Source of the DNA: Nonomuraea jabiensis
GTDB taxonomy: Bacteria > Actinomycetota > Actinomycetes > Streptosporangiales > Streptosporangiaceae
Direction: 5' to 3'
Length of the DNA stretch: 64,000 bases
Assembly: GCF_014204795.1 (NCBI RefSeq)
Contig: NZ_JACHMB010000001.1
Span: 7,576,501-7,640,500, forward strand
Positions 26,460 to 35,418 of the stretch are shown here, in pieces; positions within the stretch are counted from its first letter, which is position 1; every line of letters starts with the position of its first letter. The translations under genes were made by a program, and so were the position numbers. The notes beneath the pieces were generated by a model. It ran no database searches, was not told the origin of the DNA, and was given only the letters and a program-made list of their open reading frames with translations.

Positions 26460-26512
26460 TTGACAGGAAACCTGTCGATCCGCAGTCTTATTGTCAACAG
26501 GTTTCCTGTCAA
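26460..26512. promoter_or_regulatory. Double palindromic operator of the MarR regulator
   Basis: TTGACAGGAAACCTGT at 26460-26475 and its exact reverse complement ACAGGTTTCCTGTCAA at 26497-26512. Each arm contains its own palindrome, ACAGG-AAA-CCTGT, so there are two MarR-sized sites 37 bases apart centre to centre. Each outer end provides TTGACA, usable as a -35 box in either direction. It lies 44 bases before the MarR ATG and upstream of the divergent SDR operon, and probably serves both. Confidence 0.75.
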
Positions 26513-26555
26513 TGGCCTAGCCTGGATCTCCCCGAAGCCGACTCAGGAGCAGGTG

Positions 26556-27014
26556 ATGACCGCAACGGCGGAACAGCAGGCGGGATCGGCCGCGGACAAG
26601 GCGCCGCCGTCACTGCTCTACATGGTCAAACAAGTGGAGCTCGTCGTCCGCGCACGCCTCGACGAGCTGGTGCGACCGGCCGGCATCACGGTGACGCAGT
26701 ACACCGCCCTCACCGTGCTGGAGCGGCACGACGGGCTGTCGGCCGCCCAACTGGCCCGCGACTCGTTTGTCACCGCCCAGTCCGTGGCCGACCTGGTGCG
26801 CGCCCTGGAGGAGCGCGGGCTCATCCGGCGCGAGCGCAACCCGGCCAACCGCCGCGAGCTGCACATCCTTCTCACCGACGCAGGCCGCGAACTCCTGGCC
26901 CGCCTAGCCGAGCCCGTACGCGAGCTCGAGGAGCTCATGATCGCAGACCTGTCCACGCGCCAGGTCGGCCAGCTCCGCCACGCCCTCTCCAAGGCGTGGC
27001 GGGCTCTTCTGTAA
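26556..27014 (+). CDS. MarR-family transcription regulator
   Basis: 152 aa winged-helix protein. GITVTQYTALTVLERHDGLS and ARDSFVTAQSVADLVRALEE form the recognition region; RRERNPANRRELHILLTDAG is the wing. ATG 26556 is chosen from the AGGAGCAGGTG site and the preceding operator; the open frame extends further upstream without signals. It probably represses the divergent CoA-ester catabolic operon and is relieved by a pathway substrate or its CoA ester. Confidence 0.9.
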   Translation: MTATAEQQAGSAADKAPPSLLYMVKQVELVVRARLDELVRPAGITVTQYTALTVLERHDGLSAAQLARDSFVTAQSVADLVRALEERGLIRRERNPANRRELHILLTDAGRELLARLAEPVRELEELMIADLSTRQVGQLRHALSKAWRALL

Positions 27015-27027
27015 AGCTCCTTGACAA

Positions 27028-27144
27028 CGGTCACCCGACAGCGACGACGTCAACCGCAGGTCGGAACGGTCACCCGACAGCGACGGCGTCAACCGTAGGT
27101 GGGAACGGTCACCCGACGGCGACGGCCTCAACCGCAGGTCGTAC
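27028..27144 (+). repeat. 39-bp tandem repeat, three copies
   Basis: Units start CGGTCACCCGACAGCGACG and continue with a CGTCAACCGCAGGT segment. Three copies, 90 percent or more alike, fill the gap between the MarR stop and the lipase gene. Confidence 0.9.
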
Positions 27145-27214
27145 CTGAAAGCCAAACCTCAGGTTGACGCGGTGGACCGCGTGCCTCCTCAACAATGGCC
27201 GGGTGACGTTGGGC

Positions 27215-28642
27215 ATGTCGTTCCCGGAGATCATCGTGGTGCTGGGCGCCGCGCTGCTGGTGGTCGCCCGCCGGCTTCCTTCCCCTGCCCCCCGGCCGCT
27301 CGCGACGGGCGCGGCGGCGGTCGTGCTGCTGTCCGCGACGGCGCTGGTCGTGTCCGGGCTGCGCTGGCAGTTCGCGCCGGTCCTCGCAGGTGCCGCCATC
27401 CTCCTGTCGTTCAGCTTCCCCGTGCTGCTGGGCCGGCCCGCGCGGCGGGCTCCGTGGTGGCTGGCGTTCCCGGGGTGGACGGCGTGCGCCGGCCTCATAG
27501 GTGTGGGCTTGTTGGCGGCGTGGGCGTTTCCGGTGCCCGATTTCCCCGAGCCGTCGGGCCGCTTCCCGGTCGGCACCCTCGTGCTGGAGTGGACCGAACC
27601 GGCGCGTCCGGAGCCCGCCACCCCCGCCCCGGATGACCGGCGCACGGTGGTCGTCCAGCTCTGGTACCCGGCGCGGGGGAGTTCCACGGGCACCGCGCGT
27701 TCTCAGTATCTCGGACGTACGGCGCGAGAGGCGCGCGTCGTCTCCCGCGCCGCGGCTGACTACCTCGGGGTGCCCGGTTTCCTGCTCGACGGCGCCTCGA
27801 CCGCCCGCACCCGCTCGGTGCCGGATGCCGCCGTGGCACGGGAGGGAGGACGGTTCCCCGTGGTGCTGTTCTCGCCGGGGCTCGGGGGAGTGCGCACCCA
27901 GAACACCGCCTGGGCCGAAGAGCTGGCCAGCCTCGGCTACGTCGTGGCGGCCCTCGACCACCCGTACGACTCCGCCGCCGTCGTCCTCGCCGACGGCCGG
28001 ACGATCCGCACCCGGGTCGCCGCGACCGGCGACGCGCGCGAGGACGAGCGGCGGGCAGCTGGCTGGACGGCGGTGCGCGCCGACGACCTCGGCTTCGTCC
28101 TGACCCAGCTGGGCCGCCTCGACCGAGGTGAGCTCGCGGGCCCGCTGACCGGCCGCCTCGACACCGCTCGGGCCGCGGTGACCGGCCACTCGATCGGCGG
28201 AGCCGCCGCGTTGCTGGCGGCCCGTCAGGACACCCGGTTCGCGGCGGTCATCAACCTGGACGGCGCTCCCCACGACCCCGAGCCGCGGCCCTTCCACCAA
28301 CCGGTGCTCGCGCTCACCCACCCGGTGGACCCGGCCGACAACCCCACCTACATTCCCCGCCTCACACAGGTGCTCGACCTCAGCACCGCCACGAGTTACC
28401 GGCTCACCGTCCCGGGGACGTCACATCTGACGTTCACGGACGCGCCGCTCTACCTTCCGCCCGTGCCCGCGCTGGCCGGGTCGCTGGGCCGTACCGACGG
28501 ACTGCGCCTCACGGCCGCCACCAGTGCCGCGTTCCTCGACGCGACCTTACGCGGCAAGCCAGGCGACCTCGCTGCGCGGCTGTCACCGTACGGCGACCTC
28601 ACCGTCCACAACGCGGACAGCGGGGTACGATCCGGCGGGTGA
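27215..28642 (+). CDS. Membrane-anchored alpha/beta hydrolase (PAF-acetylhydrolase-like)
   Basis: 475 aa. The first 130 residues are three or four membrane segments (EIIVVLGAALLVVARR, AAAVVLLSATALVVSG, VLAGAAILLSFSFPVLL, AGLIGVGLLAAWAF). The rest is a hydrolase: VVVQLWYPA, VVLFSPGLGG for the oxyanion region, AAVTGHSIGGAAAL as nucleophile elbow and GTSHLTFTD for the His. This resembles the platelet-activating-factor acetylhydrolase/lipase group with an actinobacterial membrane extension. GTG 27203 is an alternative start. A TTA codon occurs at 28547-28549. Overlaps the next gene by four bases. Confidence 0.82.
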   Translation: MSFPEIIVVLGAALLVVARRLPSPAPRPLATGAAAVVLLSATALVVSGLRWQFAPVLAGAAILLSFSFPVLLGRPARRAPWWLAFPGWTACAGLIGVGLLAAWAFPVPDFPEPSGRFPVGTLVLEWTEPARPEPATPAPDDRRTVVVQLWYPARGSSTGTARSQYLGRTAREARVVSRAAADYLGVPGFLLDGASTARTRSVPDAAVAREGGRFPVVLFSPGLGGVRTQNTAWAEELASLGYVVAALDHPYDSAAVVLADGRTIRTRVAATGDAREDERRAAGWTAVRADDLGFVLTQLGRLDRGELAGPLTGRLDTARAAVTGHSIGGAAALLAARQDTRFAAVINLDGAPHDPEPRPFHQPVLALTHPVDPADNPTYIPRLTQVLDLSTATSYRLTVPGTSHLTFTDAPLYLPPVPALAGSLGRTDGLRLTAATSAAFLDATLRGKPGDLAARLSPYGDLTVHNADSGVRSGG

Positions 28643-29193
28643 AGGGGCAGCGCTGGACCGACTACCTCTACGAGCGACACCCGCCGGCCCGGCTGCACGC
28701 GTGGGCGCGCGAACTGGCCTACTTCCGCTTCTGCCGTGCGTACGGCGGGCACGCCAACGACGGCGACCAGTTGCTGGCCGCTCTGCGCGTCGAGACGCAG
28801 GACGACCTCATGCGGACGCTGTCCACGCTCGGCGTGCCCGTGACGTGGCTCGACCCCGGCGATCCAAGGCCGGTCCCCGGCGTCGCTTACACTGCGGCCG
28901 AGTTCGCCCACTTCCCGGTCGCCATGCCGCGCTTCCCGGGGATCGGTCAGCCGGGGCACGTGGAGCTCGCCGGGCACCGCGCCCACGTCTGGTCGCACGG
29001 GGATCGGCTGGACATCAGCGTGGCCGACACCCTCGATCCCTACAGCGTCAGCGATGCCGCGGTCGCTTCGGCCAAGGCGATCGAGGCGCTGCTGACTCCG
29101 ATCGCAGGCCAGGTCGTGGACCCTCCGCAGGATGACAGGAACTGCGTGTGCCCCCGGTACTACCCGGACCTCTGGCCCGATCGGCGAGGGTGA
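28639..29193 (+). CDS. Hypothetical protein coupled to the hydrolase
   Basis: 184 aa, GTG start overlapping the hydrolase stop (GTGA). I do not recognise the family. It looks soluble and alpha/beta, with RTLSTLGVPVTWLDPGDPRP in the middle and a C-terminal tail CVCPRYYPDLWPDRRG with two close cysteines. Codon use is normal for the window. Coupling suggests a shared role with the membrane hydrolase. Confidence 0.7.
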   Translation: MKGQRWTDYLYERHPPARLHAWARELAYFRFCRAYGGHANDGDQLLAALRVETQDDLMRTLSTLGVPVTWLDPGDPRPVPGVAYTAAEFAHFPVAMPRFPGIGQPGHVELAGHRAHVWSHGDRLDISVADTLDPYSVSDAAVASAKAIEALLTPIAGQVVDPPQDDRNCVCPRYYPDLWPDRRG

Positions 29194-29762
29194 CGCAACG
29201 GCAAGATGCGCCCACGCTGCCGGGCTGGTCAACTGCCGCTCCGGGTCGCGCTGCGGGGCTGGTCGGCTGTCGGTCTGGGGCTGTGCTGCCGGGCTGGTCG
29301 GCTGCCGATACGGGTTGTGCTGCCGGGCTGGTTGGCTGTCGATTCGGGGCCGTGGTTTGGGACCGGTCGGTTGGCGATTTGGGTTGCGCCGGTGGATCGG
29401 TCGGTTGGTGGTTGGGGTGGCGTTGCCGGGTCCGGCCAATTGGTGGTGCCGGTCGTGTTGTGGGGGCCCGGTGGATCGGTCGGTCGGTTGCTGGTGGGGC
29501 GTGGTGCTGTGGGGTCCGGTCGGGTGGTGGTGCGGGTCCTGCCGTTGGGGTCGGTCGAGTGGCGGTTGTGGGGGTGCGGTTGGGGTCGGTCGAGTGGCGG
29601 TTGTGGGGGTGCGGTTGGGGTCGGTCGAGTGGCGGTTGTGGGGGTGCGGTTGGGGTCGGTCGAGTGGCGGTTGTGGGGGTGCGGTTGGGGTCGGTCGAGT
29701 GGCGGTTGTGGGGGTGCGGTTGAGGTCGGTCGAGTGGCGGTTGGGGCGTGCCATTGACGCGG
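29194..29762 (+). repeat. G-rich minisatellite filling a convergent spacer
   Basis: From 29559 to about 29745 a 35-bp unit, GTGGCGGTTGTGGGGGTGCG plus GTTGGGGTCGGTCGA, repeats five to six times almost perfectly. From 29200 to 29550 older, degenerate units with GGGCTGGTCGGCTG cores are seen. The + strand is very G-rich. Long open frames here on both strands are repeat artefacts. The array lies between the convergent unknown gene and the GlxA-type regulator. Confidence 0.9.
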
Positions 29763-30740
29763 TTAGCTGGCGATGCGGGTTGTGCTGGTCCGTTCGTGGA
29801 ACGTGCGGCGGTAGGCGGTGGGGGATACTCCGACGATCCGAGCGAAGTGTGCTCGTAGGCTGGCCGGGCCGCCGAAGCCGCAGCTGTCGGCGATCCAGCC
29901 GATCGGCCGGTCGCTGGTCTCCAGGAACTGCTGGGCCCGGCGTACCCGCTGCTGCAGCAGCCAGCGCAGCGGCGACATCCCGAGTGCCTCGGCGAACCGG
30001 CGTTCGACGGTGCGCACGCTGACATTGGCCTGGGCGGCCAGGTCGGCGATGGACAGCGGGAGGTGCAGATGTTCGGTGGCCCAGTCCAGGAGGGCGGCCA
30101 GCCAGTCGTCGCGGACCACGGGGGAGGCGGGGCGGTGGTACTGGGCCTGCCCGCCGTCCCGGTGCGGCGGGGTGACCAGGCGGCGGGCCAGCTCGGCGGC
30201 CACCGCGGCGCCGTGGTCGACCCGTACGACGTGCAGGCAGGCGTCGATGCCGGCCACCGTCCCCGCGGAGGTGATCACGTTGGCGTCCTCCACGTAGAGC
30301 ACGGACGGGTCGACCCGGACGGCGGGATAGCGGCGGCTCAGCTCCTCCGCGTGCAGCCAGTGCGTGGTGGCCCGGCGCCCGTCGAGCACCCCGGCGGCGG
30401 CCAGGACGAAGGCGCCGGAACAGATGGACAGGATCCGGATCCCGCGCCGGTACGCCTCCCGGACGACGTCCACCAACTCCGCGGGCGGGTCGTCGTGCAC
30501 GTTCGTGCAGGCCGGGATGACGAGGGTGTCCGTCGAGTCCAGATCCCACCCGCCGCTCACCGGGGCGAGGGTGAATCCCGGGCTCAGCCGCACCGGCGCG
30601 TCCCCGATCGGGACGGCCGAGAACCGATACCACGGGTCGGCCAGGTGCGGCCGGTCGACGCCGAAGACCTGACATGGGACGGCTGCTTCGAAGATCGGCA
30701 TGTCGTCGGTGACGGCCATGACGACGTGATGGGCGCGCAT
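29763..30740 (-). CDS. GlxA-family regulator (DJ-1/PfpI domain plus AraC HTH)
   Basis: 325 aa. The N-terminal 190 residues form a DJ-1/PfpI-like domain (VVMAVTDDMPIFEAAVPCQV, ILSICSGAFVLAAAGVLDGRRATTHW). The C-terminus is an AraC-type DNA-binding domain (LSIADLAAQANVSVRTVERRF, IGWIADSCGFGGPASLRAHF, VGVSPTAYRRTF). It is divergent from the saccharopine-dehydrogenase-like gene about 100 bases away and probably regulates it. Confidence 0.92.
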   Translation of the reverse strand: MRAHHVVMAVTDDMPIFEAAVPCQVFGVDRPHLADPWYRFSAVPIGDAPVRLSPGFTLAPVSGGWDLDSTDTLVIPACTNVHDDPPAELVDVVREAYRRGIRILSICSGAFVLAAAGVLDGRRATTHWLHAEELSRRYPAVRVDPSVLYVEDANVITSAGTVAGIDACLHVVRVDHGAAVAAELARRLVTPPHRDGGQAQYHRPASPVVRDDWLAALLDWATEHLHLPLSIADLAAQANVSVRTVERRFAEALGMSPLRWLLQQRVRRAQQFLETSDRPIGWIADSCGFGGPASLRAHFARIVGVSPTAYRRTFHERTSTTRIAS

Positions 30741-30838
30741 GTCGCGAATCTAGCGCAGGTTGACGTACGCGACGGTGGTCCCCGGCGGCACCGTTCAGCA
30801 AGATCGGAAGGAGTCGTTGAACAGCTGAAGGAGACCTG

Positions 30839-31900
30839 ATGACGGAGCTCGACGACCGGTTCGGTCGCGGTAGTGCGAAGCCGGTGGTGGCGGTGTTCGG
30901 TGCCTATGGGCACACCGCCCGGTTCGTGACGGCGGAGTTGCTGGAGCGCGGTTGGACGCCGGTCCTGTCTGGGCGGGATGCGGTGAAGCTGGAAGCTGCC
31001 GCCGCCGCCCACCCCGGCGTGGAGTGGCGGATCGCCTCGGTCGACGATCCGGCCTCGCTCGACCGTGCGATCGCCGGGACGGCAGCGGTGATCAACTGTG
31101 CCGGGCCGTTCGGCGACACCGCGCCGCCGCTGATCGAGGCCGCGCTGCGTGCCGGGATCCACTACCTGGACGTCACCGGCGAGACCTTGGTCGCGATGAG
31201 CACCTTCGACACCTACCGGGATGACCCGCGGGTGAAGGAGGCGGGCATCGTGGTGGCGCCGGTGATGGCGTTCTATGGCGCGCTGGGCGATCTGCTCGCG
31301 ACCGTCGCGATGGGGGACTGGCCGGCGGCCGACGAGATCTCCATCGCGGTGGCCCTGGACAGCTGGCACCCGACCCGGGGCACCGTGCTGGCCGGGCAAC
31401 GCAGGGCCGGGCGGCGGGTGGTCTTCTCGGATCACCACCTGCGGGTTGTCGCGGGCGACGAGCCGCCGCCGAAGGGGACGTGGACGTTCGGCGAACCGTT
31501 CGGGACCCAGGATGTCGTGGGGCAGTTCTCCAACGCCGACGTGGTCACCGTCTCCCGCCACCTGGACACCCCGCGGATCGACGCCTTCCTGAACGTCGCC
31601 CCGCTGAAGGATCTCGGCGACCCGGAGACCAAGGGACCGCAGGCGGCCGACGCCGAAGGGCGATCGGCCCAGGTCTTCCTGGTCGAGGTCGTCGTCCGCC
31701 GGGGGGACGAGCGGCGGCGGGTGGCGGCTCGGGGCCGTGACATCTACGCCATCACCGCGCCGATCGTGGTGGAGGCCGCCGAACGGATCCTGACCGGCCG
31801 CGGCCGGGCCACCGGGGTCGTCACCGCCGGGGAGATCTTCGACGCCGAGGACTTCCTGCGGTCTCTCCCGCTGGAGGAACTGTCGCTGGGCGACGAGTGA
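30839..31900 (+). CDS. Saccharopine dehydrogenase-like NAD(P)-binding protein
   Basis: 353 aa. VVAVFGAYGHTARFVTAELL is a Rossmann motif of the saccharopine-dehydrogenase NADP domain, and VINCAGPFGDTAPPLIEAAL with YLDVTGET follows, typical of this family. Many members are not lysine enzymes, so the substrate is unknown. A GAAGGAGA site precedes the ATG. Divergent from the GlxA-like regulator. Confidence 0.85.
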   Translation: MTELDDRFGRGSAKPVVAVFGAYGHTARFVTAELLERGWTPVLSGRDAVKLEAAAAAHPGVEWRIASVDDPASLDRAIAGTAAVINCAGPFGDTAPPLIEAALRAGIHYLDVTGETLVAMSTFDTYRDDPRVKEAGIVVAPVMAFYGALGDLLATVAMGDWPAADEISIAVALDSWHPTRGTVLAGQRRAGRRVVFSDHHLRVVAGDEPPPKGTWTFGEPFGTQDVVGQFSNADVVTVSRHLDTPRIDAFLNVAPLKDLGDPETKGPQAADAEGRSAQVFLVEVVVRRGDERRRVAARGRDIYAITAPIVVEAAERILTGRGRATGVVTAGEIFDAEDFLRSLPLEELSLGDE

Positions 31901-31920
31901 TACTGCCACGTCCCTATTGA

Positions 31921-31943
31921 GTACGTCGCGGCAATCGACGTAC
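31921..31943. terminator. Possible terminator hairpin
   Basis: GTACGTCG and CGACGTAC, a perfect 8-bp inverted repeat around CGGCAAT, 20 bases after the dehydrogenase-like stop. No T-run follows, which is common in actinobacteria; it could also be an operator-like site. Confidence 0.35.
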
Positions 31944-32100
31944 GACGATGCTGGCGAATCTTCCAGTGGCGGGAGTCTTGGGGAGGCGTGAGATTGCCGC
32001 CTACGACCAGCAGCGTGCGGCGGTCCTGACTCGCCGCACGCGGGCGAACGGCACACGCCGGACCGGCACCCGGTCGCCAGGCTCGTGGGTCGGCCCCGCG

Positions 32101-32237
32101 CTGGGATCGTTCATAGCCGCGAGCGGGGGATCCGGGTTCCGTGCTCGGATCGCTCATGAGCGTGAGCGGGGTCCGGGGTGGCGTGCTGGCTCTGTGCTGG
32201 GATCGCTCATGGCCGTGAGCGGGGGTCCGGGTTCGTG
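32101..32237 (+). repeat. Degenerate 42-bp repeat, three copies
   Basis: Copies start CTGGGATCGTTCAT, CTCGGATCGCTCAT and CTGGGATCGCTCAT, each followed by GAGCGGGG and TCCGGG. They fill the gap between the convergent saccharopine-dehydrogenase-like and glutamine-synthetase-like genes. The rest of 31944-32270 holds no gene that I can support. Confidence 0.75.
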
Positions 32238-32270
32238 TGGCGGTTGCGTGCTCGGCGGTCGCGCCGCGGC

Positions 32271-33656
32271 TCAGTACAGCCAGCGGTACGAGCGGACCGC
32301 GTCCGCCGCGTCGCGGTCGGCGGCCCAGGCGGCGTCGGAGACGCGTACCGCGCGGAAGGCGTCGGCCAGCTCCTCGCCCAGCGCCGACCGGATGCGGTCG
32401 TTGGTCAGCAGCGTGCCGAGCTGCTCCTCGACGGTGGTGGGCAATCGACGGATGCCGCGTTCGGCCCGCCGCTCGTCGGCCCAGGTGCCGGGGTCCTCCT
32501 GCACCGGGTCAGGGGGAGTGAGGCCGTCCTCGATGCCGGCGAGGCCCGCGGCGATCACGGCGGCGAGTGCGAGGTAGGGGTTGGCCGAGGCGTCCGACGG
32601 CTTGAGCTCGACGTTGGCGTGCCCGGCGCCGATCAGGGGAGTGGCCGGTACGAGCCGCAGCGCCGCCTCCCGGTTCTCCACGCCCCAGAACGTGTACGCG
32701 CCGGACCAGTAACCGGGCCGCAGCCGTTGCAGCGAGGACAGGCTGGGCGCGGTGACGGCCACGACGGCGGGCAGGTCGCGCAGCAGGCCGGCCAGGTAGG
32801 CGCCGCCGTCGGCGGTCATGCCCGCGGGTCCGTCACCGCCGGACAGCAGGTTCGTCCCGGCGCGGTACAGCGAGGTGTGCAGATGCCAGCCGTTGCCCAC
32901 CTGCCCGAGGGTGACCAACGGGGCGAAGCTCGCCCGCAGGCCGTGCGCCCGGGCGGCCGCGTGAACGGTCTGCCGGGCCAGCAGCTGCCGGTCGGCGGCG
33001 GTGACCGGGTCGGCGGGGGCGATGTTGAACTCGAACTGCCCCGGCGCGTACTCACCGTGGAACTGGCCGACCGGCACGCCGTTGCGGTCGAGGTCGCGCA
33101 GCAGCTGCGCGGCTAAGGCGTCGACGGCCAGCATCCTGGCCGGCCCGTAGGAAGGGCCCTCGTAGATGGGGCGTACGTCGTCGCCGTCGTCCCCGTCCGC
33201 CCGGCTGAGGTGGAACTCCATCTCGTAGCCGGCCAGGAAGTCCAGCCCGAGAGCCGCGGCCCGGGAGACCTGGCGCTCCAGCACGCCGCGCTGTTCGTAC
33301 GGCCACGCCGAACCATCGGCGGCGACCTGCCGGCCCGGCACCCACGCGAACCCGGGCTGACCGGCGAGCCGGACCAACCGGTCGGCGACCGGCATCAGCC
33401 GGATGTCGCCCGAGGGGGTGCCCAGCGGGGAACGCCCGAAGGTGATGCCGTCGTGGGAGTCGAACACCGCGAACAGCGGCGTGACACCCACCCCCCGCTC
33501 GACCGCCGCCCCGAACTGACCGACCGGCACCGTGCGCGACCGAGGGATCCCGTTGTTGTCGGCCCAGACGATCGTGACGCCGACGACGCCCGTTTCGGCC
33601 AGATCCAGATCGTCCGTGCCGGTCTGCGGCGCGCCAGCGGTCACCTGGTCGAGCAT
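32271..33656 (-). CDS. Glutamine synthetase-family ligase (GlnA3/GlnA4-like)
   Basis: 461 aa. Catalytic-domain motifs are present: GYEMEFHLS, GEYAPGQFEFNIAP, GNGWHLHTSL, FWGVENREAALRLVP and NVELKPSDASANPYLALAAV. It lacks the adenylylation loop of primary GlnA, so it is a paralogue that likely makes a gamma-glutamyl amide of an amine or polyamine. The start at 33656 has GAGGGG six bases upstream; 33662 would place that site too close. It stands alone. Confidence 0.88.
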   Translation of the reverse strand: MLDQVTAGAPQTGTDDLDLAETGVVGVTIVWADNNGIPRSRTVPVGQFGAAVERGVGVTPLFAVFDSHDGITFGRSPLGTPSGDIRLMPVADRLVRLAGQPGFAWVPGRQVAADGSAWPYEQRGVLERQVSRAAALGLDFLAGYEMEFHLSRADGDDGDDVRPIYEGPSYGPARMLAVDALAAQLLRDLDRNGVPVGQFHGEYAPGQFEFNIAPADPVTAADRQLLARQTVHAAARAHGLRASFAPLVTLGQVGNGWHLHTSLYRAGTNLLSGGDGPAGMTADGGAYLAGLLRDLPAVVAVTAPSLSSLQRLRPGYWSGAYTFWGVENREAALRLVPATPLIGAGHANVELKPSDASANPYLALAAVIAAGLAGIEDGLTPPDPVQEDPGTWADERRAERGIRRLPTTVEEQLGTLLTNDRIRSALGEELADAFRAVRVSDAAWAADRDAADAVRSYRWLY

Positions 33657-33882
33657 CGGCATCCCCTCACGATCGGCCCCACTCAACGACCACATCCGCA
33701 CGTGTCCTGTTTCGGGGGACAACGCCTGGTCAGGGCGTCGAATGTGGTGCCGTTCGACGCGCGGGTCACTTTATGGAAAGCGAACCCTCGGCCGGCGACG
33801 CCACGCCCGCGCACCCCTCCAGCCGATCCCGCAGCCTCGCCCATTTGTTTGGCAATGCGCTGAATGTCCTGACGATGGCGGT

Positions 33883-33993
33883 GTGCTCTGGCAGCATGTC
33901 GGCCATCCCGTGATCCGCGCGCTGCGCGCGGCGGTGTTCACGGCCGTCTGCGTGCTGGCCGTGCGTGGCAAGCTCGGCCTCGGTCGCGGCTGA
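33883..33993 (+). pseudogene. Truncated copy of the small membrane-protein family at 36.9 kb
   Basis: The frame reads HVGHPVIRALRAAVFTAVCV then stops within 16 residues. The intact gene at 36909-37469 starts MHVGQPFLRAIRAAVFAAVC, so this is the first transmembrane segment of a paralogue, cut off where a 38-bp repeat array begins. Confidence 0.7.
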
Positions 33994-34130
33994 TCGCCGG
34001 GGGATGGCGTGCCGTCCCGGTCGCGGTTGACCACTGCGCGCCGCAAGCCCCTCCCCGGTCGCGGTTGATCGCTGCGTGCGGCAAGCCCTGCCCCCGCCGC
34101 AGCTGATCGCCGTAGACCGGCGCGCCGTCA
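33979..34130 (+). repeat. 38-bp tandem repeat, four copies
   Basis: Units such as CCGGTCGCGGTTGACCACTG plus CGCGCCGCAAGCCCCTCC at 34017-34054 and a close copy at 34055-34092; the outer two are diverged. It starts inside the truncated membrane-protein fragment and ends about 50 bases before the MFS gene. Confidence 0.8.
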
Positions 34131-34182
34131 CCGTTGGCGGCGCGCTGATCCATCGTCGATGATGATCGCTGAAGGAGGCATT

Positions 34183-35418
34183 TTGCGCCCTGACATGACC
34201 CAGCAGGACGACGACCTCGTCAGCGAAAGGGACTTCCGGCGCCTGTGGGCGGGTACGACCGTGAGCCAGCTCGGCTCGGCGGTCAGTATGGTCGCCCTGC
34301 CCGTGGTCGCCATCACCGTCCTGGACGCCTCGGCTTTCCAGGTCGCCCTGTTGTCGGTGATTCAGGCGGTCACAATTGTCGTCGTCGCATTTCCCGCGGG
34401 ACGGTATATCGAATTCCGGGCCAAACGCCCGGTCATGATCTGGTCAGATATCGCCAGATGTATTTTGCTGTTCAGCATTCCGATCGCAGCGTTCTCCGGA
34501 TGGCTGACATTCGCTCACCTCTGTGTCGCCGCTCTGGTCAACGCCGCCGGCCAGATCGCCTCGTCCGGGGCGGCGCAGGCGCATCTGAAGGCTCTCGTCC
34601 CGGCCGAGCGGCTCATGAGCGCCAACAGCCGCCTGGAGTCGACCCGCTGGTTGAGCGTGCTGGTCGGCCCGTCCCTGGCCGGGCCGCTCATCGGGGCACT
34701 GTCGGCGGTCGGCGCCCTGATCGTGGACGCCGTGTCGTTCGTCGTGAGCGCCTGGTCGATCCGGTCGCTGCGCACGCCCGAGCCCCAGCCGCCCGCGCGC
34801 GAGCCGAGCCCCTCCCGGCGGGCGGAGCTGTTCGCCGGGTGGGGCTTCGTGCGCGGGCATCCGGTGCTGCGGCGGATGTTCGCGAGCTGGCTCGTCTTCG
34901 CCGGCGCCAGCGCGATGGCGACGCCGCTGAGCTCGCTGTTCTACCTGCGCGACCTGGGGTTCACCCCTTGGCAGTACGGCCTGCTCATGGGGCTCCCTTC
35001 GCTCGGCGGCTTCCTCGGCGCGCGGCTCGCGCCGCGGATGGGCAGGCGATTCGGGCTGGTCCGCGGCCTGTGGTGGGTGAGCCTCTGGCGCGGCCCCTGG
35101 TACGCGCTCATCCCGCTGGCCTCACCCGGCACCGCCGGCCTGCTCCTTTGCGGGCTCGGCTTCGCGGGCGTGCTGTTCTTCTCCGGCCTGGCGAACTCCA
35201 CCATGACGACCTACCGCCAGCTCGGCACCCCGGACCACCTGCTGGCCCGGGTGTCGACGCTCTGGATCTTCGCCACGAACGTCACCCAGCCGCTCTTCAT
35301 CGCCTTCGGCGGCCTGGTCGCCAGCACGCTCGGCACGCGAGCGGGGCTCTTCCTGGTCGCGGCCTTCATGTGCGGGTCCGGCCTGTTCCTGCCCCGGCGT
35401 TCGGAAGATCACGCCTGA
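34183..35418 (+). CDS. MFS transporter
   Basis: 411 aa with about 12 membrane segments. It begins FRRLWAGTTVSQLGSAVSMVA, the start of the enterobactin-exporter (EntS)-like and macrolide-efflux MFS group, and has the loop PAGRYIEFRAKRPVMIWSD. TTG 34183 is chosen because AGGAGG ends four bases before it; ATG 34195 is possible. It ends 10 bases inside the convergent PepSY gene. EntS-like pumps often export siderophores, which would fit the metal-uptake genes that follow (inference). Confidence 0.85.
   Translation: MRPDMTQQDDDLVSERDFRRLWAGTTVSQLGSAVSMVALPVVAITVLDASAFQVALLSVIQAVTIVVVAFPAGRYIEFRAKRPVMIWSDIARCILLFSIPIAAFSGWLTFAHLCVAALVNAAGQIASSGAAQAHLKALVPAERLMSANSRLESTRWLSVLVGPSLAGPLIGALSAVGALIVDAVSFVVSAWSIRSLRTPEPQPPAREPSPSRRAELFAGWGFVRGHPVLRRMFASWLVFAGASAMATPLSSLFYLRDLGFTPWQYGLLMGLPSLGGFLGARLAPRMGRRFGLVRGLWWVSLWRGPWYALIPLASPGTAGLLLCGLGFAGVLFFSGLANSTMTTYRQLGTPDHLLARVSTLWIFATNVTQPLFIAFGGLVASTLGTRAGLFLVAAFMCGSGLFLPRRSEDHA

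Noticed and set aside
29200..30025. Pro/Thr/His/Arg-rich coding repeat on the minus strand and Gly/Val-rich one on the + strand
   Set aside because: Both result from the 35-bp G-rich array, without ribosome site or signal peptide.
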